DNA of 64,000 nucleotides, taken from Gemmatimonadota bacterium (GTDB lineage Bacteria; Gemmatimonadota; Gemmatimonadetes; Gemmatimonadales; GWC2-71-9). Positions 17,457 through 26,052 of this stretch are shown here, in pieces (the stretch's first letter is position 1; each line of letters starts with the position of its first letter). The translations under genes and the position numbers were made by a program. The stretch lies in the NCBI GenBank assembly GCA_003222135.1, contig QHUM01000047.1, forward strand, positions 1-64,000, given 5' to 3'. A model generated the notes under the pieces. That model saw nothing but the letters and a program-made list of their open reading frames with translations, did not search any database and was not told where the DNA came from.

Positions 17457-20411
17457 ATGACCCGCCTCGTGATCAACGGCCGGAGCATCACGGCTCAGCC
17501 CGACCAGACGATCCTCGAGGCCGCCCGGGCTGCCGGAATCGACGACATCCCCACCTTGTGCTGGTATCCCAAACTCCCGGTCGTGGGAAACTGCCGCATC
17601 TGCCTGGTCTCGGTCGAAGGCCAGCCGAAGCTCCTGCCGGCGTGCGCGACGCAGGTGGCGGACGGCATGGTGGTGCAAGCCGAGTCCCACGCCGCCGTCG
17701 AAAACCGGCGCGGGGTACTGCGGCTGCTGCTGGAGCGCTACCCGGGGGACCATCTGATCAACGGCGGTCGCGCCCGGCCCCGCAACGAGTTCGAGCGGTA
17801 CGTGGTGCGCTACGGCGTCGTGCCGACGCCCCCGGGAGGGCGCGACCTGCCGCTGCGCCACGGCGACGAGCGCCCGGGCGACTCGATGATTCGCCACGAC
17901 ATGAGCACCTGCGTGCTGTGCACGCGCTGCGTGCGCGCGTGTGAGGACATCCAGGTCGTGGGAGTCCTGGACGTGGGCCAGCGGGGCGAGCACACCGAGA
18001 TCATCGTCGGCGCCGACGGCGACCCCGACAAGGCGGGATGCACGTGGTGCGGCGAGTGCGTCCGCGTCTGCCCCACCGGCGCGATCTTCGAGGTGATGCC
18101 GCAGCAGCGCTTCGCCCCGGAGCGCATCCGCCATCCGGACCGCGTCGTCCGATCGGTGTGCCCGTACTGCGGGGTCGGGTGTCAGGTGGACCTGCACGTA
18201 GCCGACAACACGGTCCTGCGCGTCACCTCGCCCGACATCGAGCTCGATACTCCGAATCAGGGCTCGACGTGCGTGAAGGGCCGGTTCGGCTATGACTTCC
18301 CGCAGCACCGCGACCGGCTCACCAAGCCGCTGATCCGGAAGGGGTGGGTGAAGGAGGGCGGTCGCTGGACGTGGCGCGGGCCGACGGGCCGGGAGCGCCG
18401 CGGCGGGCCGTGGCAGACGATCGAAGGTGAGGGCCAGAATGCGAAGCCGGCGGGCCCGCCGCGCTCGGTCGGCAAATCGCTGCGCGAGCTATCGCTGCTC
18501 GAGCGGCTCGACCTGGACATCCGCGACCGCGGGGCCACGCCGGCGTCCTGGTACGAGCCGTTCCGCGAGGCGAGCTGGGACGAGGCACTCGAGCTCACCA
18601 CGCAGGAGCTGTTGCGTATCAAAGGCGCGCGCGGCGGCGACGCGCTCGCCTGCTTCTCCTCGGCCAAGTGCTCGAATGAAGAGAACTACGTCCTCATGCG
18701 GCTGTTCCGCGGAGCGCTCGGCACCAACAACATCGACCACTGCACGCGGTTGTGCCATTCGACCTCGGTCGCGGCGATGCAGCGAGCGCTCAACACGTCG
18801 GCGGCCTCCGGCTCGATGCGTGAGGTCGAGCACGCCGCGGATGTCATCTTCATCGCCGGCGCCAACACGACCGAATCGCACCCCGTGTTCGGCGCGGCGA
18901 TCAAGCGCGCGCAGCAGCGCGGTGCCACGCTCGTCGTGGCCGATCCCCGCCGCACCGAGCTGGCCGGGCGGGCCGACGTCCATCTCCAGATGCAGCCCGG
19001 CACGGACGTGGCGCTGTTCACCGCGATGCTCAATCACATCGTCGCGCGCGGGTTCGAAGACAAGCCGTTCATCGCGGCGCGCACGACCGGGTTCGACGCG
19101 GTGCGGCAGTCCGTGCGGGCCCTGACGCCGGAGGTCGCGGCGAAGATCACGGGCGTCCCGGCGGAGCTGATCAGGCGCGCGGCGGAGATCTACGCGAAGG
19201 GCCCCAAGACGAGCACCCTGTGGGCGATGGGACTCACGCAGCACGCCAACGGCACCGATCTGGTCGCGTCGCTGCTCAACCTCATGCTCGCCTGCGGCAT
19301 GATCGGCCGCTGGGGTGCGGCGATGATGCCGGTGCGCGGCCAGAACAACGTCCAAGGCGCCTCCGACGTGGGGGCGATCCCGTTCGTCTACACCGACTAC
19401 CGGTCGGTCAAAGACCCGAAGATCCGGGCGGAGTACGCCCACGTCTGGGGCGTCCCCGCGGAGTCCCTCTCGCTCAAGGAGGGGCTCATGGTCACGGAGA
19501 TCGTGAAGCACGAGAGCGGGGTCCGCGGCATGTACATCATGGGCGAGAACCCGATCATCTCCGATCCCGACATCGCCCACGCCGAGCACTGGTTCCGCGA
19601 GCTGGAATTCCTCGCGGTGCACGACTTGTTCCTCACGGAGACGGCCCGTTACGCGGATGTCGTCCTGCCGGGCTCGAGCTTCGCCGAGAAGACCGGGACC
19701 TTCGTGAACACCGAGCGCCGGATCCAGCTTGCGCGCGAGGCGGCGACTCCGCCGGGCGACGCGCGCTACGACTTGCAGATCCTGATCGAGCTGTCGAACC
19801 GGCTCGGCCTCAAGACCGCCCACACGACGGCGCAGGACGTGATGCGGGAGATCGTGCGCGTGACCCCGAGCTGGGCGGGCGTCACCTACGAGCGACTCGA
19901 CGGCGCCGGCCTGCAGTATCCCGTGCCGACCGCCGCCCATCCGGGCACCGCCTTCCTGTTCGACCAGCGGTTCCCCACGACGGACGGCAAGGCGATCTTC
20001 GTGCCCGTCGAGTATGGGCCGCCCGTCGAGCTTCCGGATGACGCGTACCCGTTCGTGATGAACACGGGCCGCCAGCTGTATCACTGGCACACCGGGACCA
20101 TGACCCGTCGCGCGACCGGGCTCGACCAGCGTGAGCCGACGGCCATCATGGAGATCAACCCGGCGGACGCCGCCGCACTCGGCATCGAAGAAGGGGACCT
20201 GGCGCGCGTGACTTCCCGGCGCAACTCACTCGTCATCTCCTGCCGGATTTCCGACCGGGTGGCGCGCGGGCAGGTGTTCGTGCCGTTCCATTTCCGCGAG
20301 GCTGCCGCGAACCTGCTCACCAACCCGGTGCTCGATCCCTACGCGAAGATGGCCGAGCTGAAGTGCTGCGCGGTGCGCATCGAGCCGGCCGCCGTTCCCG
20401 CCGTCCGGTAG
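17457..20411 (+). CDS. Formate dehydrogenase-like molybdoenzyme alpha subunit (Cys form)
   Basis: A 984-residue protein of the NAD-linked formate dehydrogenase alpha type. An N-terminal 2Fe-2S domain (CWYPKLPVVGNCRICL, later Cys), a His/Cys cluster region (RHDMSTCVLCTRCVRAC), a ferredoxin 4Fe-4S pair (CTWCGECVRVCPTG) and the molybdopterin domain cluster (VCPYCGVGC) follow in order. The catalytic position in DHCTRLCHSTSV is Cys, not selenocysteine. Residues about 300-365 hold a charged insertion after the 4Fe-4S domain. It would oxidise formate or act as a CO2 reductase. No beta/gamma subunit, FdhD or cofactor gene is adjacent, so partners lie elsewhere. Confidence 0.88.
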   Translation: MTRLVINGRSITAQPDQTILEAARAAGIDDIPTLCWYPKLPVVGNCRICLVSVEGQPKLLPACATQVADGMVVQAESHAAVENRRGVLRLLLERYPGDHLINGGRARPRNEFERYVVRYGVVPTPPGGRDLPLRHGDERPGDSMIRHDMSTCVLCTRCVRACEDIQVVGVLDVGQRGEHTEIIVGADGDPDKAGCTWCGECVRVCPTGAIFEVMPQQRFAPERIRHPDRVVRSVCPYCGVGCQVDLHVADNTVLRVTSPDIELDTPNQGSTCVKGRFGYDFPQHRDRLTKPLIRKGWVKEGGRWTWRGPTGRERRGGPWQTIEGEGQNAKPAGPPRSVGKSLRELSLLERLDLDIRDRGATPASWYEPFREASWDEALELTTQELLRIKGARGGDALACFSSAKCSNEENYVLMRLFRGALGTNNIDHCTRLCHSTSVAAMQRALNTSAASGSMREVEHAADVIFIAGANTTESHPVFGAAIKRAQQRGATLVVADPRRTELAGRADVHLQMQPGTDVALFTAMLNHIVARGFEDKPFIAARTTGFDAVRQSVRALTPEVAAKITGVPAELIRRAAEIYAKGPKTSTLWAMGLTQHANGTDLVASLLNLMLACGMIGRWGAAMMPVRGQNNVQGASDVGAIPFVYTDYRSVKDPKIRAEYAHVWGVPAESLSLKEGLMVTEIVKHESGVRGMYIMGENPIISDPDIAHAEHWFRELEFLAVHDLFLTETARYADVVLPGSSFAEKTGTFVNTERRIQLAREAATPPGDARYDLQILIELSNRLGLKTAHTTAQDVMREIVRVTPSWAGVTYERLDGAGLQYPVPTAAHPGTAFLFDQRFPTTDGKAIFVPVEYGPPVELPDDAYPFVMNTGRQLYHWHTGTMTRRATGLDQREPTAIMEINPADAAALGIEEGDLARVTSRRNSLVISCRISDRVARGQVFVPFHFREAAANLLTNPVLDPYAKMAELKCCAVRIEPAAVPAVR

Positions 20412-20414
20412 AAT
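20409..20414 (+). promoter_or_regulatory. Candidate -10 element of the SDR gene
   Basis: TAGAAT overlaps the TAG stop of the preceding gene and ends 8 bases before the SDR ATG, again predicting a leaderless transcript. No good -35 is present, so read-through from the upstream gene is equally possible. Confidence 0.3.
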
Positions 20415-20422
20415 TCCGCCCC

Positions 20423-21214
20423 ATGGATCTCGGCCTTGCCGGCCGCGTCGCCCTGGTGTGTGGCAGCACCAAGGGGCTGGGCCGCGCCGTGGCGAAGGCG
20501 CTGGCGCAGGAGGGCGCGCGCGTCGTCGTGAACGGCCGCCACCAGGAATCGGTCGAGCGGGCCGCCGTCGAGCTCCGCGCCGAGACCGGGCAGGATGTGA
20601 CCGCCGGGCCGGGCGACGTCGGCGTCCCGGCGCAGGCCGAGGGGCTCGTCGCACGAGTGCACCGTGAGCTGGGCCGGCTGGACGTGCTGTTCTGCAATGC
20701 GGGCGGTCCACCGGCCGCACCGTTCAGCCAGCTGAGCGGAGAGGCGTTTCACCGCGCCGTGGAGCTGAACCTGCTCTCCGCCGTGCACCTGGCCCGCGCC
20801 GCCGTGCCGATCATGCGGCAGCTCCAGTGGGGCCGGGTGATCTGCCTCGCCTCCGTCGCCGCCAAACAGCCGCTCCCCGGACTCATCCTCTCCACCACCG
20901 CGCGCGCCGGCGTCCTGGGCTTCGCGAAGGCGCTGGCGGACGAGGTGGCGCCGGAAGGGATCACGGTCAACGTGATCTGTCCGGGGTTCATCGCCACCGA
21001 GCGCATCACCGAGCTGACCGAAACCCGCGCCAAGCGGGAGAACCGCGGGTCGCAGGAGGTGATGCGCGACTTGGTGGCGGCGATTCCGCTGGGCCGCATG
21101 GGACGCACCGACGAGCTCGGCGCGGCGGTCGCGTTCCTGGCCTCCGAACGAGCCAGTTATATTACCGGCGCTGTGCTACAGGTAGATGGCGGGTTTACGC
21201 GATCGATCTTCTGA
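20423..21214 (+). CDS. Short-chain dehydrogenase/reductase lacking the canonical YxxxK
   Basis: A 263-residue SDR. The cofactor motif VCGSTKGLGRAVAKALA, the NAG motif (FCNAGGPPAAPF) and the C-terminal YITGAVLQVDGGFT are typical of the 3-oxoacyl-ACP-reductase-like group. At the active site the alignment position of the Tyr and Lys reads LILSTTARAG, so Ser replaces Tyr and Arg replaces Lys. A subgroup with S/R at these positions is known, and its catalytic mechanism or activity is less certain. Followed by a large inverted repeat, then tdh. Confidence 0.85.
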   Translation: MDLGLAGRVALVCGSTKGLGRAVAKALAQEGARVVVNGRHQESVERAAVELRAETGQDVTAGPGDVGVPAQAEGLVARVHRELGRLDVLFCNAGGPPAAPFSQLSGEAFHRAVELNLLSAVHLARAAVPIMRQLQWGRVICLASVAAKQPLPGLILSTTARAGVLGFAKALADEVAPEGITVNVICPGFIATERITELTETRAKRENRGSQEVMRDLVAAIPLGRMGRTDELGAAVAFLASERASYITGAVLQVDGGFTRSIF

Positions 21215-21235
21215 CACATCCTGCCGCCCGCTCCC

Positions 21236-21319
21236 GGGGACCCCGGGGCAGCGCCCCGGGGTCAGCCGCCCCGAGGTGGGTTCGCTCGGCTGACCCCGGG
21301 CCGGTGGCCCGGGGTCCCC
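21236..21319. repeat. Three-hairpin cruciform inverted repeat
   Basis: Two 33-base arms (30 of 33 complementary) flank an 18-base loop. Each arm is itself a near-perfect hairpin: CCCCGGGGC/GCCCCGGGG on the left and CCCCGGGCC/GGCCCGGGG on the right. The arm mismatches include a G-C to C-G swap that preserves the local stems. TCAGCCG and CGGCTGA form the central stem and GGGGA/TCCCC closes the structure. It lies between the SDR and tdh genes and has no T-run. Confidence 0.85.
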
Positions 21320-21332
21320 ATCCTGAGCTCAC

Positions 21333-22361
21333 ATGCAAGCGATCGTCAAGGAGAAGCGCGCCCCGGGTCTGAAGGTCACGACCGTCGCGAAACCGTCCGC
21401 CGGTCCCGGGGAGGTGCTCATCGCCGTGCGGCACGCCGGCGTGTGCGGCACCGACCTGCACATCGCCGACTGGGACACATGGGCGCAGGGACGCCTCAAA
21501 CCGCCCCTCGTGATCGGCCACGAGTTCGCGGGTGAGATCGTCGCGGTGGGCGACGGCGTCGCTGAGCTCAAGGTCGGGCAGCCGGTGACGGCCGAGGGCC
21601 ACATCGTGTGCGGGTACTGCATGCAGTGCCGCACCGGGAACGGGCACATCTGCCGCAACACGCGGATCATCGGCGTGGACCTGGACGGGGCGTTCGCCGA
21701 GTACATCGCGATGCCCGCCACCAACGTGCTGCCCCTGAACGGCATTCCGACCACCGTCGGGGCCGTGATGGACCCGATGGGCAATGCCTTCCACGCGGTG
21801 CTGACGGCGGACGTGTCCGGCAGCACCGTGTTCATCGTGGGGTGCGGCCCGATCGGCTGCTTCGCGGTCGGCATCGCCCGCGCCGCGGGGGCGGCGAAAG
21901 TCATCGCGTCCGACGTGAACCCGAAGCGCCTCGAGCTCGCCCGCACGATGGGCGCGCACGTCGTCATCAACGCGGCGCGGGACGACGTGGTGCGCACGGT
22001 CGTGGAGGAGACGGGCGGCGACGGGGCCGACGTGGTGTGCGAGATGTCGGGCGTCCCCTCCGCCCTGCACCAAGCATTCGCCGCGGTCCGCCTGGGCGGT
22101 CGGGTGCAGCTGCTCGGCATCCCCAAGGGCGACGTGCCCGTCGACTTCGCCACCGAGATCATCTTCAAGGGGATCACCGTGTACGGCGTCATCGGCCGGA
22201 AGATGTACGACACGTGGCAGCAGATGCGGCGCTATCTCACGGCCGGCCTGCTCGACCCGCGCCCGGTCATCACGCACCAGTTTCCCCTCGCCAAGGTCGA
22301 CGAAGCGCTCGCCGCGATCCGCGGGGGCGACGCCGGCAAGATCATCCTGGAGATCGCATGA
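21333..22361 (+). CDS. tdh: L-threonine 3-dehydrogenase
   Basis: A 342-residue zinc-dependent medium-chain dehydrogenase oxidising threonine to 2-amino-3-oxobutyrate with NAD. The catalytic zinc ligand Cys38 and the GHE pair (His63, Glu64), the four structural-zinc cysteines (93, 96, 99, 107) and the nucleotide motif VGCGPIGCFAVGIARAAG are visible. The gene overlaps kbl by ATGA; together they convert threonine to glycine and acetyl-CoA, which confirms both assignments. Confidence 0.95.
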   Translation: MQAIVKEKRAPGLKVTTVAKPSAGPGEVLIAVRHAGVCGTDLHIADWDTWAQGRLKPPLVIGHEFAGEIVAVGDGVAELKVGQPVTAEGHIVCGYCMQCRTGNGHICRNTRIIGVDLDGAFAEYIAMPATNVLPLNGIPTTVGAVMDPMGNAFHAVLTADVSGSTVFIVGCGPIGCFAVGIARAAGAAKVIASDVNPKRLELARTMGAHVVINAARDDVVRTVVEETGGDGADVVCEMSGVPSALHQAFAAVRLGGRVQLLGIPKGDVPVDFATEIIFKGITVYGVIGRKMYDTWQQMRRYLTAGLLDPRPVITHQFPLAKVDEALAAIRGGDAGKIILEIA

Positions 22362-23551
22362 CGCTCGGAATGAGGCTGGAGAGCGAGCTGGAGCAGTTCA
22401 AGCGCGACGGCGTATACAAGCGCCTCAATTACCTGGAGTCGCCGCAAGCCACCAGAGTCAAGATGCAAGGGCGCGGTGAGGTCGTGATTCTCTCGTCCAA
22501 CAACTACCTGGGCCTCTGCAACGCCCCGGAGGTCGTGGCTGCCGGCCACCGGGCGCTCGACGCGTTCGGCGCGGGCACTGGCTCGGTCCGGTTCATCTGC
22601 GGCACATTTACGATCCACCGGGAGCTCGAGGCGGCACTCGCGCAATTCGTCGGATGTGAGTCCTCACTCACATATGTCAGCTGCTGGAACGCGAACGAGG
22701 GGCTTTGTCCCACCCTGTTGGGCGAGCGGGACATCGTCATCTCCGACCAGTTGAATCACGCCTCGATCATCGATTCGATCCGCCTGGCGAAGGCGGTCAC
22801 CAAGTGCCAGACCGCGGTCTATAAGCACGCCGACATGGGCGACCTCGAGCAGACCTTAAAACGGGCACGGGACGCACCGCTCAAGTTGATCTTCACCGAC
22901 GGCGTGTTCTCAATGGAGGGCGATATCGCCCGGCTCCCCGACATCGTCGCGCTGGCGCGGCAATACGGCGCCGTGGTCGCCGTAGACGACTCCCACGCGA
23001 CCGGCGTGCTCGGCAAGACCGGCCGCGGCACCGCCGAGCACTACGGCATGCTCGGAGAAGTGGACATCATCACCTCGACGCTCGGCAAGGCGCTTGGCGG
23101 AGCCGCCGGCGGCTTCACGGCGGGCCCGGCGGCGCTCGCCGATTATCTGACGCAGCGCTCCCGCCCACAGCTGTTCAGCAATGCGCTCCCCCCCACGGTC
23201 GCCGGAAGCGCCCTCGGGGCGGTGCGCCACGTCGAGCGGCACCCGGAGCTGGTGAGCCGGCTGCACGAGAACGCGAGCTACTTCCGTGGACGGTTGATCG
23301 CCCTCGGGTTCAAGCCCCTGCCGGGCGAGACCCCCATCATCCCCGTGATCCTGGGGGAGACCGCCCAGGCCATTCAGATGAGCGAGCTGCTGCTCGATCA
23401 GGGGGTGTTTGTCACGGGGTTCGGCCATCCGGTGGTCCCGCAAGGCCATGCCCGAGTCCGCTGCCAGCTGTCGGCCGCCCACACCCGGGAGGACCTCGAT
23501 TTCGCGCTGCAGGCCTTTAAGCGAGTCGGTACCCGGTTGGGCTTGATCTGA
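22358..23551 (+). CDS. kbl: Glycine C-acetyltransferase (2-amino-3-ketobutyrate CoA ligase)
   Basis: A 397-residue PLP enzyme of the alpha-oxoamine synthase family, cleaving 2-amino-3-oxobutyrate with CoA into glycine and acetyl-CoA. SSNNYLGL, the VAVDDSHATGVLGKTGRGT segment and the PLP lysine in TSTLGKALGG (Lys244) are conserved. It is coupled to tdh by ATGA overlap. The operon ends here, followed by a 160-base gap with a possible terminator. Confidence 0.95.
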   Translation: MTLGMRLESELEQFKRDGVYKRLNYLESPQATRVKMQGRGEVVILSSNNYLGLCNAPEVVAAGHRALDAFGAGTGSVRFICGTFTIHRELEAALAQFVGCESSLTYVSCWNANEGLCPTLLGERDIVISDQLNHASIIDSIRLAKAVTKCQTAVYKHADMGDLEQTLKRARDAPLKLIFTDGVFSMEGDIARLPDIVALARQYGAVVAVDDSHATGVLGKTGRGTAEHYGMLGEVDIITSTLGKALGGAAGGFTAGPAALADYLTQRSRPQLFSNALPPTVAGSALGAVRHVERHPELVSRLHENASYFRGRLIALGFKPLPGETPIIPVILGETAQAIQMSELLLDQGVFVTGFGHPVVPQGHARVRCQLSAAHTREDLDFALQAFKRVGTRLGLI

Positions 23552-23665
23552 CGGTCGGTTTTCGGTGTTTGTTCGGTGCAAAGTGACTATGGTACCGTCC
23601 TGGACCTCAAGTACTTTCAAGGTTTCGAGGCTTAAAGCGAAGGGGTATCGCGTTTTCCGACCGAA

Positions 23666-23690
23666 ACCCCTATTTTGGGGGTCGCTTTTT
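23666..23690 (+). terminator. Candidate hairpin with T-run after tdh-kbl
   Basis: ACCCC and GGGGT pair around a TATTTTG loop, followed after three bases by TTTTT. The stem is short (5 bp, extendable by G-rich slippage). It could terminate the tdh-kbl transcript, or be a leader structure of the barrel gene whose GAGGAG ribosome site begins just downstream. The words TTTTCCGACC/TTTTTCCGACC flank it as a direct repeat. Confidence 0.35.
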
Positions 23691-23711
23691 CCGACCACCG
23701 AGGAGTCGTCC

Positions 23712-24956
23712 ATGCGGGCAGTCACTGTGATCGGGGTGTTGTTGGCAGCCGGGGCCGGGACCCTGAGGGCCCAGCATGCCCACCAGCTCGAGATCGGCGG
23801 CTTCGGCAGCTACAGCCGCTACGACAAGCAGTTCCAGCTCGACAACCAGTTCGGCGGTGGCGGCCGGCTCGCATTCTATTTCAACGATTACCTCGGCCTC
23901 GAGGTCGACGGCAACGTCGCCTACCCCTTCCCGAAATCCGGCGGGGCACACACGCAGGTACGCACCGGCAGCGCTAGCCTCGTCATCAACGGGGGGGGCG
24001 CGCACAACGTCCTGTATGTGCTGGGCGGCTTCTCGTACATCGATATGGGCGTGAATCCACCGTACAACTTTCATCTACTCGCAGGGCACGGCGGACTGGG
24101 CGACCGGATCTTCCTCACCGACCGGCTGGCGCTGCGGCTCGAAGCGCGTGCGTACTATGCCCCGAGTAGCTGTTGTTTGTCCTCGACGTGGGTGGGGCAC
24201 GTGATCGGCTCCGCGGGACTCTCGTTCTTCATCGGGGGCGGCGGCCCGCACGAAGAGCTCCCGCCCCCGATTCCCAAAGAGAAGCGCGACTCGATCATCG
24301 CGGCTGGGGGCAAGCCGCCGGAAGCCCCGCGACCAACGCGCGGTGGGCCGACGTACGAGCAACGGAGCAGCGACTGGAATCACAAGTGGTACTGGGGCGC
24401 GCAGGGCGGTCTGTTCGTGTTCAAGACCAACTACGACAGCTACGCCTTTGAGCCGACGTTCGGCGGCCATTGGCTGGTGACCGGCAAGCGCACGGCGCTG
24501 TACCTCGCGTATGAGCAATCGTTCTTCCTTTCGGACCGGCACACGACGATGGTCGAGCCCGACGGGACGATCGAGCCGGGAAACGTCGCGTTCCACGACA
24601 TGCGCCGCATCATGATCGGGGTACTCGCTTTTCCAGCGCAAAAGCGAGTCGAGCCGTTCGGCGGCGGCGGGTTCGCCATCATGCAGCTGCTGAACCCCCA
24701 GGTGACGTGCTCGAGCTGCCAGACGCTGTCGCAGTTCTCCCAGCTGCAGGACGAAGCCGACGCAGCGGCGAGCAAGGCGTTCTTCTGGTGGATGGGGGGG
24801 GTCGACATCAAGCAGGGGCGGCTCGCGCTGTACGGCCACTACATTCTGACGTCGTCGGCCCGGGGCTTCCTGATCCAAGGCACGACCCACACGTTCCAGG
24901 GTGGCATCCGCTACAGCTTGGGCAGCGCCAAGGAAGGGGTCACCGAAGGGCACTGA
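23712..24956 (+). CDS. Secreted outer-membrane beta-barrel-like protein
   Basis: A 414-residue protein with a clear signal peptide (MRAVTVIGVLLAAGAGTLRAQ). The mature part has alternating hydrophobic strands rich in Gly, Tyr and Phe (QLEIGGFGSYSRYD, LGLEVDGNVAYPF, LRLEARAYYAP), typical of an OmpA-like barrel. A proline/charged linker near residues 195-235 separates it from a second barrel-like half (WGAQGGLFVFKTNYDSYAF... ending TFQGGIRYSLG). It may be two small barrels or one interrupted barrel. A GAGGAG ribosome site precedes the ATG. The end overlaps the convergent dipeptidase by 17 bases. Confidence 0.75.
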   Translation: MRAVTVIGVLLAAGAGTLRAQHAHQLEIGGFGSYSRYDKQFQLDNQFGGGGRLAFYFNDYLGLEVDGNVAYPFPKSGGAHTQVRTGSASLVINGGGAHNVLYVLGGFSYIDMGVNPPYNFHLLAGHGGLGDRIFLTDRLALRLEARAYYAPSSCCLSSTWVGHVIGSAGLSFFIGGGGPHEELPPPIPKEKRDSIIAAGGKPPEAPRPTRGGPTYEQRSSDWNHKWYWGAQGGLFVFKTNYDSYAFEPTFGGHWLVTGKRTALYLAYEQSFFLSDRHTTMVEPDGTIEPGNVAFHDMRRIMIGVLAFPAQKRVEPFGGGGFAIMQLLNPQVTCSSCQTLSQFSQLQDEADAAASKAFFWWMGGVDIKQGRLALYGHYILTSSARGFLIQGTTHTFQGGIRYSLGSAKEGVTEGH

Positions 24957-26052
24957 GTAGCCGGAGGAAGTTCTCTCCCAGGATCTTCGCGACGTCGCCG
25001 TCCGCGTAGCCGCGCGCCCGTAAGGCCGCGACCAGCAAGGGCAGCGACGTCGCGTCTTTCATGGGAGCGGGCAGGACGCTGATGCCGTCGAAGTCGCTTC
25101 CCAGCCCCACGTGGTCGATGCCCATCACCTGGACCGCGTGGTCGATGTGGTCCACCAGCCGATCGAGCCCGGGCACGCCGAGGCTCTCCGCCTTGTCACC
25201 CACGAACTTGTCGACCTCGAACGCGGACTCCCCCGGGCGCCCCCGGTAACGCGCATGGATCGCGTCGGTCTCGGGCCGCAGACGGCGCCGCAACTCCTCG
25301 TACTGCTCCCGGAAGTGGTCGTCGAGAAACACCGGATAGAAGTTGATGCCCACGACGCCGCCGTTCTTGGCAATGGCGCGCAGCTGAGCGTCCGACAGGT
25401 TCCGCGGGTGACGGGCAATCGCCCGGCAGGACGAATGCGAGGCGATCACGGGCCGCGAGGTCGTTGCCAGCACGTCCCAGAAGGTCGAGTCCGAGACATG
25501 CGACACGTCCACCAGCATTCCCAGCTCGTTCATGTGCCGCACGACGCGCTTGCCGAGATCGGTGAGGCCCCCGTGGCGTCGCTCGTCGGTGGCCGAGCCG
25601 GCCCAATCGTTGCCGTTGTTCCACGTGAGCGTCATGTAGCGCACGCCCCGGCGATACAACGAGTCGAGGTGTGCGAGCGAGTTCTCGATGGCGTGGCCGC
25701 CCTCCACGCCCATCAGCACGGCGATGTGACCCCGCGCCACGGCCCCCCGCACTTCGTCCGCGTCCGTCGCCAGCTCGGCGCCGGGTTGCGTATCCACCAG
25801 CACCTGCACCGCATCGATCAACGCCAGGGCCCGTCGGAACGCGGTGCCCGGCCCGTAACGCGCGTCGACCCAGATCGAGAAGAACGCGGCCGAGAGGCCG
25901 CCTTCCTGCATCCGCGGGAGGTCGACGTGGCCGTCCGGCAACCGCGCCGAGATGTCGGCCTTCATGTCGAGCATGCGCTGCGCCGTGTCGATGTGGCCGT
26001 CGAGGATGATCGGGTGCTGGAGCACGAGCAGCAGTCCTAGCGGGAGACCCAT
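24940..26052 (-). CDS. Membrane dipeptidase (peptidase M19), probably exported
   Basis: A 370-residue renal-dipeptidase-like zinc hydrolase. The N-terminus MGLPLGLLLVLQ is a short hydrophobic leader, then ILDGHIDTAQRM supplies the HxD zinc motif. GVEGGHAIEN, DVSHVSDSTFWDVL, VIASHSSCRAIARHPRNLSD and HVGLGSDFDG are the remaining family signatures. These enzymes hydrolyse dipeptides, including D-amino-acid-containing ones. The start overlaps the end of the glycosylase gene by 16 bases, so the two are probably co-transcribed with the NYN gene upstream. Confidence 0.92.
   Translation of the reverse strand: MGLPLGLLLVLQHPIILDGHIDTAQRMLDMKADISARLPDGHVDLPRMQEGGLSAAFFSIWVDARYGPGTAFRRALALIDAVQVLVDTQPGAELATDADEVRGAVARGHIAVLMGVEGGHAIENSLAHLDSLYRRGVRYMTLTWNNGNDWAGSATDERRHGGLTDLGKRVVRHMNELGMLVDVSHVSDSTFWDVLATTSRPVIASHSSCRAIARHPRNLSDAQLRAIAKNGGVVGINFYPVFLDDHFREQYEELRRRLRPETDAIHARYRGRPGESAFEVDKFVGDKAESLGVPGLDRLVDHIDHAVQVMGIDHVGLGSDFDGISVLPAPMKDATSLPLLVAALRARGYADGDVAKILGENFLRLLSALR

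Noticed and set aside
23552..23711. Possible riboswitch in the gap after kbl
   Set aside because: Only one short hairpin with a T-run and a short direct repeat are visible; no known riboswitch core was recognised.
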